From assembly GCA_963831155.1 (NCBI GenBank), contig CAWHOY010000005.1, positions 186,001 to 250,000 on the forward strand: a DNA stretch of 64,000 bases, in the 5' to 3' direction. Of this stretch, positions 8,491 to 14,681 are shown one piece after another. A model generated the notes under the pieces. It ran no database searches, was not told where the DNA came from, and saw only the letters and a program-made list of their open reading frames with translations. The translations under genes and the position numbers were made by a program. The stretch comes from CAVRXQ01 sp963831155. GTDB lineage: Bacteria > Actinomycetota > Acidimicrobiia > Acidimicrobiales > Bog-793. Position 1 is the first letter of the stretch. Each line of letters begins with the position of its first letter.

Positions 8491-9006
8491 GTGGCCCTGA
8501 TCCCGATCCGCATCTTCGGCGACCCCGTGCTTCGTCAGCCGACCGCCGAGATCACCGGGATCGACGAGGCGCTGCGCCGACTCGTCGCCGACATGTTCGA
8601 GACGATGTACGACGCGCCGGGGGTGGGCCTCGCGGCGAACCAGGTCGGCGTGCAGCGGCGATTCTTCGTCTACGACGTCGGCGAAGGACCGGGGGTTGTC
8701 ATCAACCCGCGGATCGTCGAGCGCTCCGGTGAGTGGCTGTACCTCGAGGGTTGCCTGTCGGTGCCGGAACAGCACTTCGACATCGTGCGGCCCCACAAGG
8801 TCCGACTCGTGGGGCTCGACCTCGACGGCAACGAGCTCGACATCGAGGCGGACGACCTGCTCGCGCGCTGCTTCCAGCACGAAGTCGACCACCTGGAAGG
8901 GCTTTTGCTTCTCGAACATCTCGACGATGCGCAACGCAAGGAAGCAATGCGGGTGCTGCGCATGCGCGACTTCTCCGCTACGACCGCGAAGGTCGCCGAT
9001 TCCTGA
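8491..9006 (+). CDS. def: Peptide deformylase
   Basis: Deformylase removes the formyl group from N-terminal formylmethionine of nascent proteins. All three metal-site motifs are present: GVGLAANQ (44-51), EGCLS (86-90) with the metal ligand cysteine, and HEVDH (130-134) with the catalytic glutamate. The start is GTG at 8491, nine bases after the ribF-like stop. The length of 171 residues is usual. The next gene, fmt, acts on initiator tRNA, so def and fmt form a functional pair with a short overlap. Confidence 0.97.
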   Translation: MALIPIRIFGDPVLRQPTAEITGIDEALRRLVADMFETMYDAPGVGLAANQVGVQRRFFVYDVGEGPGVVINPRIVERSGEWLYLEGCLSVPEQHFDIVRPHKVRLVGLDLDGNELDIEADDLLARCFQHEVDHLEGLLLLEHLDDAQRKEAMRVLRMRDFSATTAKVADS

Positions 9007-9907
9007 TCCGACGAGCCGGCGGCTCGCGTTCGCCGGCACGCCCGACGTCGCCGCTCGAACACTGGAGGCGCTCGTCGACGCCGGACACGAAATCCGTTGC
9101 TGCGTGACGCGCGAAGACCGCCGTCGCGGACGCGGAGAAGCCCGGTCTCCTTCGCCGGTGAAGGCGGTGGCACTCGCCCACGGACTGCCGGTCTCATTCG
9201 ACATCGGCGACGTCTCCTCTTCGGGAGCAGATCTCGGTGTCGTCGTCGCCTACGGAAAGGTCATCCCCGCCGAGGTCTTCTTGGTGGTGCCGCTGATCAA
9301 CCTGCACTTCTCGCTGCTTCCCCGCTGGCGCGGTGCGGCGCCCGTCGAGCGGGCGATCCTCGCCGGCGATGAGACGACGGGGGTCAGCCTGATGCAGATC
9401 GAAAAAGGCCTCGACACCGGCCCGGTTTACGCGCGCCGCGAGGTACGGATCGGAGACGAAGAGGCGGCCGACGAGCTGCGTGACCGCCTCGGCCTGATCG
9501 GAACGGCGATGCTGCTCGAACTGCTCGAAGAACCAGGAGACCTGCCGACGCCACAAGCGCAATCCGGCGAGGCGACGATCGCGAAGAAACTCTCCAAGGA
9601 CGAGCTCCGTCTCGATTTCTGCCGACACGCCGAGGAGCTCGCGCGCATCGTGAGGGTCGGGGGCGCCTGGACGATATTTCGCAATCGGCGCCTGATCGTC
9701 CGCCGCGCCGTTGTGCGACACGAAGCCCGTGTCGCCGACCGGCCGGGTGTCATCTCTGGCGACCTTGTGCAGTGCGGCACCGGCGCGCTCCAACTACTCG
9801 AGGTGCAGTCGGAAGGACGCGCGACACTCGCTTTTCACGCCTGGTCGAAAGGAGTCCACCTGGTCGCAGGCGAGACACTCGGCGAAATGTCAGGAGCCGA
9901 CCGGTGA
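8999..9907 (+). CDS. fmt: Methionyl-tRNA formyltransferase, probable ATT start
   Basis: Fmt formylates initiator Met-tRNA. The protein shows the Rossmann-like start LAFAGTPDVAARTLEAL, the catalytic region INLHFSLLPRWRGAAP, the segment TGVSLMQIEKGLDTGPV and a C-terminal OB-like domain. Homology starts at the def stop, yet no ATG, GTG or TTG lies there. ATT at 8999 overlaps the def stop region and has GAAGG (8988-8992) six bases upstream, giving 302 residues. The alternative ATG at 8927 would overlap def by 80 bases and add 24 residues without resemblance to Fmt. I favour the ATT, with the start uncertain. Confidence 0.9.
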   Translation: MPDPTSRRLAFAGTPDVAARTLEALVDAGHEIRCCVTREDRRRGRGEARSPSPVKAVALAHGLPVSFDIGDVSSSGADLGVVVAYGKVIPAEVFLVVPLINLHFSLLPRWRGAAPVERAILAGDETTGVSLMQIEKGLDTGPVYARREVRIGDEEAADELRDRLGLIGTAMLLELLEEPGDLPTPQAQSGEATIAKKLSKDELRLDFCRHAEELARIVRVGGAWTIFRNRRLIVRRAVVRHEARVADRPGVISGDLVQCGTGALQLLEVQSEGRATLAFHAWSKGVHLVAGETLGEMSGADR

Positions 9908-9929
9908 GAGGTGGCGGCGGGGAGACAAG

Positions 9930-10631
9930 GTGAGGAACGGGACCGTTCTTGGAAGAGACGCTTTCAAGGTGAATCCCTCGCTGCTGGCGTCGGATTTCGC
10001 CGAGCTCGCCGAAGCCGCGCGCGCCGTCGCCGATGAGACCGACTGGCTCCACATCGACGTGATGGACGGGCACTTCGTCCCGAACCTCACGATCGGACCG
10101 CCTGTCGTCGCGTCGTTGCGCGAGCACTCCCGTGCGTATTTCGACTGCCACCTGATGATCACGAATCCCGGCGAGTTCATCGACGCCTTCGCGAAGGCGG
10201 GCGCCAATCTGACGACGATGCACGCCGAAGTCGGTTCGATCAAAGAGGTCATCGCCGACATGCGCGGGCACGGCCTCGCCGTCGGTCTCGCTCTGAATCC
10301 CGACACGCCATTCGAAGTCGCGGAGCCGTACCTCGAGTTGATTGACCTGTTTTTGTTGATGACCGTCTTCCCGGGTTTCGGTGGACAGGGGTTTATCGAT
10401 TCCGTCATCCCGAAGATCGAGAAGGCCTACGCAACGATCACGCGTCGCAACCTCGATGTCGTGATCGAAGTCGACGGGGGGATCGACGCGCACACGGCGG
10501 CTACGACTGCGTGCGCCGGTGCACGCGTCTTCGTCGCTGGAACCGCTGTCTACGCCGAGCCGAGTCCTGCTGGTGCTGTGCGCGCGCTTCGCCACGTCGT
10601 CGAGGAAGCGTTGCGCGCCGTGGAGAGATGA
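9930..10631 (+). CDS. rpe: Ribulose-phosphate 3-epimerase
   Basis: Rpe interconverts ribulose 5-phosphate and xylulose 5-phosphate in the pentose phosphate pathway. Family marks are NPSLLASDFAEL, HIDVMDGHFVPNLTIGP, the metal-ligand histidines in DCHLMI and TTMHAE, PGFGGQGF and EVDGGID. GTG at 9930 has GGGGAG five bases upstream; a second GTG at 9969, directly before NPSLLASDF, would match the usual N-terminus more closely. The gene follows fmt by 22 bases, and its stop overlaps the next start (TGATG). Confidence 0.95.
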   Translation: MRNGTVLGRDAFKVNPSLLASDFAELAEAARAVADETDWLHIDVMDGHFVPNLTIGPPVVASLREHSRAYFDCHLMITNPGEFIDAFAKAGANLTTMHAEVGSIKEVIADMRGHGLAVGLALNPDTPFEVAEPYLELIDLFLLMTVFPGFGGQGFIDSVIPKIEKAYATITRRNLDVVIEVDGGIDAHTAATTACAGARVFVAGTAVYAEPSPAGAVRALRHVVEEALRAVER

Positions 10632-10861
10632 TGAGCGAATCGGCGCCGCTGCTGGGAAAGATCCGCTCCGGACGGGTGCGCTCCTTCGACGAGGACGTCG
10701 GCCTCGGCGAGATCGACGCGGATGACGGCGGCAGCTATCTATTCCACACGACGGCGATCGTTGATGGCTCTCGGACGATTGCGGCCGGGACAGAGGTCCA
10801 CTTCCTGGCTTTCCTCGCCGCGCGGGGGCGCATCGAAGCGACCGAAGTGACGACCCGCTAG
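10631..10861 (+). CDS. Cold-shock-domain-like small protein
   Basis: This 76-residue protein resembles the cold-shock (OB) fold: a strand with SFDEDVGLGEI, then YLFHTTAIVDGSRTI, then GTEVHFLAF and GRIEATEV. Canonical RNP1 and RNP2 aromatic motifs (KGFGFI, VFVH) are altered to GLGEI and YLFH, so RNA binding may differ from that of CspA. It overlaps rpe; two tandem ATGs (10628 and 10631) follow GGAG at 10622, and I use the second for better spacing. Likely the last gene of the operon. It converges with the DUF1844 gene. Confidence 0.75.
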   Translation: MSESAPLLGKIRSGRVRSFDEDVGLGEIDADDGGSYLFHTTAIVDGSRTIAAGTEVHFLAFLAARGRIEATEVTTR

Positions 10862-10865
10862 GTGA

Positions 10866-11294
10866 TCAAGTTGTGGCGGTGTCGTCGTCGCTGGGAGCTG
10901 GAGGTGCCTCGCCGTCGCGCGGCTTCGAGAGCTCGACGAAGGCGAGCCGGATGCTCGAGAGGGCTCCCTTCAGCGTGTCGGCGTGCTGACCGAGCCGGTC
11001 GCCGACGGCTTCGATGACGCCGCCCAGGGCGTCGATCGCGAGGCGCGCTTTTTCGAGGTTCGGCGGCTGCTCGTCGAGATGTAGCGCGGCGAGCTGGAAG
11101 AGGCCGAAGCAGTGGTTCGCCACGATGTCCTCGACGGGAGCCGCCACGAGGTCCCGGCGTAATTCATCGACGTCGGCTTCAGAAAGGGGCCCCTCGTCGC
11201 GCGTTTCAGCCGGCGCGCTGGGAGGAATCTCATCGGCATCGGCACCGGACTCGCGGACGCGATGTTCTCCTTCCGGTGTCCACAGACTGGCCAT
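10866..11294 (-). CDS. DUF1844 domain protein
   Basis: This 142-residue protein has the DUF1844 core VANHCFGLFQLAALHL, then a predicted helix KARLAIDALGGVIEAVGDRLG and the closing segment LSSIRLAFVEL. The N-terminal 40 residues are acidic and probably disordered. Function is unknown. In actinobacteria a gene of this type commonly sits divergent from infC, as here, and it shares the upstream region with the infC leader. ATG start at 11294 with only a weak purine-rich stretch upstream. Confidence 0.8.
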   Translation of the reverse strand: MASLWTPEGEHRVRESGADADEIPPSAPAETRDEGPLSEADVDELRRDLVAAPVEDIVANHCFGLFQLAALHLDEQPPNLEKARLAIDALGGVIEAVGDRLGQHADTLKGALSSIRLAFVELSKPRDGEAPPAPSDDDTATT

Positions 11295-11296
11295 AT

Positions 11297-11305
11297 TGCT
11301 ACCCT
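11297..11305 (+). promoter_or_regulatory. Candidate extended -10 promoter for infC
   Basis: TGCTACCCT fits an extended -10 element (TG, one base, then TACCCT). The -35 region (TGTCCA at 17-bp spacing) is weak. Transcription would begin near 11312, giving a leader of about 150 bases before infC. Confidence 0.35.
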
Positions 11306-11311
11306 AGGAGG

Positions 11312-11462
11312 AAACTCAAAGGGAAAGCGGGGTCGCGGACTACGGCTCCCACCCGATCACCGTCTCCGGCCAAGCCGGACGTGTGCATCGGGTTCGGGTC
11401 CTGCCTTCGGCGTCGCTTCCCATTTGCGGCATGAGCCGCGTAGCCGGAAGGAGTGATGCCCA
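11312..11462 (+). promoter_or_regulatory. Structured 5' leader of the infC-rpmI-rplT operon
   Basis: The stretch has two small hairpins: CCGGC/GCCGG at 11366-11378 and GCGGC/GCCGC at 11426-11439. The second ends just before a strong Shine-Dalgarno, GGAAGGAG (11446-11453). Operons encoding IF3, L35 and L20 are autoregulated through such leaders in other bacteria; a specific L20-binding fold cannot be proven here. Confidence 0.4.
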
Positions 11463-12053
11463 ATCTCGACAGCACCCACCATCAACGAGCCGCGCATGAA
11501 CGAACAGATCCGGGCGCGCGAGGTTCGCCTCGTCGATCCGGATGGTCAGCAGCTCGGGATCAAGTTGCTCCCCGAAGCGCTCGCGATCGCCCGAGATTTG
11601 GATCTCGATCTCGTTGAGGTGGCACCCCTCGCGGATCCTCCCGTCTGCCGGATCATGGACTACGGGAAGTTCAAGTTCGACGAGGCGCAGCGCCAAAAAG
11701 AATCACGGCGCCGGTCGACGAATGTCGGGATTAAAGAGATGAAGTACCGCCCGAAGATCGGGCAAGGCGACTTCGACACCAAGACTCGACGCGTGGCGAA
11801 GTTCCTCGCCGATGGGCACAAGGTGAAGATCACGATCATGTTCCGCGGCCGCGAGGTGTACCACCCGGAGTTGGGGCGGAAGATCCTTGACCGGATCGCT
11901 GAGGCGATGGAAGGAAGCGGCAAGGTCGAATCCGAAGCGCGACTCGACGGTCGGAACATGGTGATGGTGCTTGCGCCGGACAAAAGGGCCCGTCAGTCCC
12001 AGGCGGCGCGAGCGGCAACTCAGGGCGTCGCGGAGACGAACGGGACGGAGTGA
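11463..12053 (+). CDS. infC: Translation initiation factor IF-3, probable ATC start
   Basis: IF-3 keeps ribosomal subunits apart and checks start-codon and initiator-tRNA identity. Both domains are present: MNEQIRAREVRLVDPDGQQLG leading to the linker helix KFDEAQRQKESRRR, then VKITIMFRGREVYHPELG. The strong Shine-Dalgarno GGAAGGAG (11446-11453) is nine bases before ATC at 11463, and translation from there gives ISTAPTINEPRMNEQIR, matching actinobacterial IF-3 N-termini such as ISTEPRIN. ATG at 11496 has no such site. A rare AUU or AUC start is a known autoregulation device of infC. The length is 196 residues from ATC. Confidence 0.95.
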   Translation: MSTAPTINEPRMNEQIRAREVRLVDPDGQQLGIKLLPEALAIARDLDLDLVEVAPLADPPVCRIMDYGKFKFDEAQRQKESRRRSTNVGIKEMKYRPKIGQGDFDTKTRRVAKFLADGHKVKITIMFRGREVYHPELGRKILDRIAEAMEGSGKVESEARLDGRNMVMVLAPDKRARQSQAARAATQGVAETNGTE

Positions 12054-12102
12054 GCGGGACGGCGGGGGCAACCTCGCCGCAAAGGGGAGAGTGGGTAAGG
12101 CA

Positions 12103-12297
12103 ATGCCGAAGATGAAGACCGATCGTGGCGCCGCGGCGCGTTTTCACGTCACCGGGACGGGGAAGATCCTGCGCCGCAAGGCGAACCGGTCGCACCTGCT
12201 GGAGAAGAAGTCGTCAGTGAGGACGCGGCGGCTCGGACGCGACACCGAGGTGTCGGCGGCCGACCGCAAAAGCGTACGGAGGATCCTCGGGATCTGA
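12103..12297 (+). CDS. rpmI: 50S ribosomal protein bL35
   Basis: bL35 is a small basic protein of the large subunit. The 64-residue product starts MPKMKTDRGAAARFHVTGTG, then has KILRRKANRSHLLEKKSS and ends RRILGI, all typical. ATG at 12103 lies 49 bases after infC. The purine stretches GGGGAGAG and AAGG upstream are loosely spaced, so its translation may depend on infC. Confidence 0.97.
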   Translation: MPKMKTDRGAAARFHVTGTGKILRRKANRSHLLEKKSSVRTRRLGRDTEVSAADRKSVRRILGI

Positions 12298-12355
12298 CGC
12301 CCAGCCCGGACCGTGGTGTGTGGTTCGGGGTCTACGAGCTTCAGAAAGGAGCAAG

Positions 12356-12754
12356 ATGGCGAGGATCAAGCGCGCCGTCCACGCGAAGAAGAGTCACAAG
12401 GCCGTCCTCCGTCAGGCACGGGGCTACTACGGCAACAAGTCGCGCTCGTTCCGCTCGGCGAACGAGCAAGTGATGCACTCGATGCAGTACGCCTACCGTG
12501 ACCGCCGGGCGCGCAAGGGCGAGTTCCGCAAGCTGTGGATCCAGCGCATCAACGCCGCGGCGCGAGCCGAGGGGATGAGCTACTCGCGCCTCATCGCCGG
12601 GCTGCATCGCGCCGAGGTCGAGGTTGATCGCAAGGTGCTCGCTGATATCGCGGTACGCGACTCGGACACTTTCGGCAAGCTGGTTGCGATCGCCCGCCGC
12701 CACCTCGAACACGACGGCGCCGGGGGCGCGGACAGCGAACGGGCGGCTTCCTGA
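12356..12754 (+). CDS. rplT: 50S ribosomal protein bL20
   Basis: bL20 binds 23S rRNA early in assembly and often represses its own operon. The protein shows MARIKRAVHAKKSHKAVL, ARGYYGNKSRSFR and YRDRRARKGEFRKLWIQRIN. ATG at 12356 follows AGAAAGGAG (12343-12351). It has 132 residues, with a C-terminal extension of about a dozen residues (EHDGAGGADSERAAS) beyond the usual 117-120. Its stop overlaps the inferred CTG start of the methyltransferase gene. Confidence 0.97.
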   Translation: MARIKRAVHAKKSHKAVLRQARGYYGNKSRSFRSANEQVMHSMQYAYRDRRARKGEFRKLWIQRINAAARAEGMSYSRLIAGLHRAEVEVDRKVLADIAVRDSDTFGKLVAIARRHLEHDGAGGADSERAAS

Positions 12755-13572
12755 GCGAAGACCCGCTCGGGCCGCACCACCCCGAGGTGCGGCGACTGCG
12801 GCGGCTCGTTGAAAAGCGAGCCGAGCGCCGCCGCGAGGGCGTGCTCGTCGCGGAAGGCGAGAAAGTGATCGCCGCCGCGCTCGACAACGGCGCGGAGATT
12901 GAGGCCATCTTCGCGGCGCCACGGGCAGAACACAGCGCGGTGGCGCGTGCGGTGCTCGAACGCGCCACCGACCTCGAGATCGCGACCCATCAGCTCGCGC
13001 CGGGAGTGATGGACACCGTCGCGGACGCCCAAACGCCGCAAGCGCTCCTCGCGACCGTGCGAACGATCGAGCGGGGTCTAGACACCGCTGTCGACGACGA
13101 CGCCGTGCTGGTACTCGTTGATGTGCGCGATCCGGGAAATCTCGGCGCGATCTTGCGTGTCGCCGACGCGTCCGGAATCGGTGCCGTGATCTCGTGCATC
13201 GGCTGTGTCGACTGGCAAAACCCGAAAGCGGTGCGTGCCTCGGCGGGTTCGTGCTTTGCACTGCGGATCGTCGACAGCGAGGAACCTCTCGCAGCGCTGG
13301 CCGAATTGCGCGTCGCCGGTTTCCGTACGATCGCGACGGCGACGCAATGGGGCACAGCGCACGACGAGGTCGACTATCGGAAAAAGGTGGCGATCGTCCT
13401 CGGCAACGAGGCCTCGGGACTCCCCGAACAGTTGCAAGCGCTCGTCGAAGAGGTCGTCACGATCCCGATGACCGGTTCGACGGAATCGCTGAACGTCGCC
13501 ACGGCGGCGGCAGTCATCTGCTATGAGCGGGTCGCCCAGAAGAAGTTGGCAAAACGCGGAGCCCTACGATGA
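12751..13572 (+). CDS. TrmH/SpoU family RNA methyltransferase, probable CTG start
   Basis: A SpoU-class 2'-O-ribose methyltransferase with the trefoil-knot motifs NLGAILRVADASGIGAVI, a motif 2 segment GNEASGLPEQL and motif 3 IPMTGSTESLNVATAAAV; the substrate is probably rRNA or tRNA. GTG at 12787 would begin inside HPEVRRLRRLVEKRAERRRE, which matches the usual N-terminal NPxVKxLRRL segment. The CTG at 12751 overlaps the rplT stop (CTGA) and includes it, giving 273 residues. No strong Shine-Dalgarno precedes the CTG, which fits translational coupling. The gene is the common neighbour of pheS, whose start overlaps this stop (ATGA). Confidence 0.9.
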   Translation: MSEDPLGPHHPEVRRLRRLVEKRAERRREGVLVAEGEKVIAAALDNGAEIEAIFAAPRAEHSAVARAVLERATDLEIATHQLAPGVMDTVADAQTPQALLATVRTIERGLDTAVDDDAVLVLVDVRDPGNLGAILRVADASGIGAVISCIGCVDWQNPKAVRASAGSCFALRIVDSEEPLAALAELRVAGFRTIATATQWGTAHDEVDYRKKVAIVLGNEASGLPEQLQALVEEVVTIPMTGSTESLNVATAAAVICYERVAQKKLAKRGALR

Positions 13573-14657
13573 GCCGACCGATGTCGACCGAGCCCGAACA
13601 GGAAAAGGCGCGCGCACAAGCGCCGACGATCGCGGCGCTCGATCGTTATTTTGTCGAGGCCCGCGACGCGTTCGGGCTTGCGACTTCTCTCGGCGACCTC
13701 GACACCATCGCAACCCGCTACCTCGGCAAGCGCTCGCAGCTCTCGCGCTGGAAGCGTGACCTCGGCTCACTCGACGAAGAACGGCGCCGGCACCTCGGTT
13801 CGGCACTGAACACGGCGCGCGAACGCCTCGAAGAGACCGTCAATCAACGCCGAGCAGAGCTCGCGAAAACAGAGCGCGCGCAGATCCTCGCCAAGGATCG
13901 CCTCGACTTGAGCGAAGTCCTCCCTCAACCAGGACCGGGTCACCTCCACCCGGTGACGCGGGTGCAGTGGGACCTCGAGGACATCTTCATCGGGATGGGG
14001 TACGAGGTCGCCGAGGGCCCAGAGGTCGAGACCGATTGGTACAACTTCACGGCACTCAACATCGGTCCGGGGCACCCCGTGCGCTCGTCGCACGACAGCT
14101 TCTTCATCGACATCGGCGATGAGGACTCGGTTTTGTTGCGCACGCACACCTCGCCGGTCCAGATTCACATCCTCGAGCGCGGCGAGTTGCCGATCTACGC
14201 CGTCGTCCCCGGCCGGTGTTACCGACGCGACACGCCGGATGCAACGCACCTGCCGTACTTCAACCAGCTCGAAGCGCTCGTCGTCGATAAGAACATCACC
14301 TTCGGCGACCTCGCCGGCACGATCGACACTTTCGTCGCCGCGATCTTCGGCAACGACGTGCGGGCGCGCCTTCGACCGGGCTACTTCCCCTTCACCGAGC
14401 CGTCCGCGGAGTTCGACATCTCGTGCACGATTTGTCAAGGGCGGGGCTGTCGAACCTGTGGTGGCGTTGGATGGCTCGAGCTCGGCGGCTGTGGTCTCGT
14501 CCACCCGGCGGTTTTCGAGGCGACCGGCGTTGATCCCGAGCAGTGGTCGGGATTCGCGTTCGGCTTCGGCATCGACCGGATCGCGATGATGCGGCACGAC
14601 GTCGACGATCTACGCACCTTTGTCGAGAACGACGTCCGTTTCTTGCGTCAGTTCTGA
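13569..14657 (+). CDS. pheS: Phenylalanyl-tRNA synthetase alpha subunit
   Basis: PheS is the catalytic subunit of the (alpha-beta)2 enzyme charging tRNA-Phe. An N-terminal coiled coil (about 20-105) is followed by the class II core: HPVTRVQWDLEDIFIGMGYEVAEGPEVE, then LRTHTSPVQ, then FNQLEALVVD and GFGIDRIAMMRHDVDDLR. A cysteine-rich insertion, CTICQGRGCRTCGG (about residues 287-300), could bind metal and is seen in a subset of PheS proteins. Overlaps the methyltransferase by four bases; GGAG lies seven bases before the ATG. Confidence 0.97.
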   Translation: MSRPMSTEPEQEKARAQAPTIAALDRYFVEARDAFGLATSLGDLDTIATRYLGKRSQLSRWKRDLGSLDEERRRHLGSALNTARERLEETVNQRRAELAKTERAQILAKDRLDLSEVLPQPGPGHLHPVTRVQWDLEDIFIGMGYEVAEGPEVETDWYNFTALNIGPGHPVRSSHDSFFIDIGDEDSVLLRTHTSPVQIHILERGELPIYAVVPGRCYRRDTPDATHLPYFNQLEALVVDKNITFGDLAGTIDTFVAAIFGNDVRARLRPGYFPFTEPSAEFDISCTICQGRGCRTCGGVGWLELGGCGLVHPAVFEATGVDPEQWSGFAFGFGIDRIAMMRHDVDDLRTFVENDVRFLRQF

Positions 14658-14681
14658 TTCAGAAAAGAAAGGGTCGACACC

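Noticed and set aside
7555..9204. 549-codon minus-strand frame across ribF, def and fmt
   Set aside because: It spans three recognised genes on the opposite strand and has no protein family resemblance.
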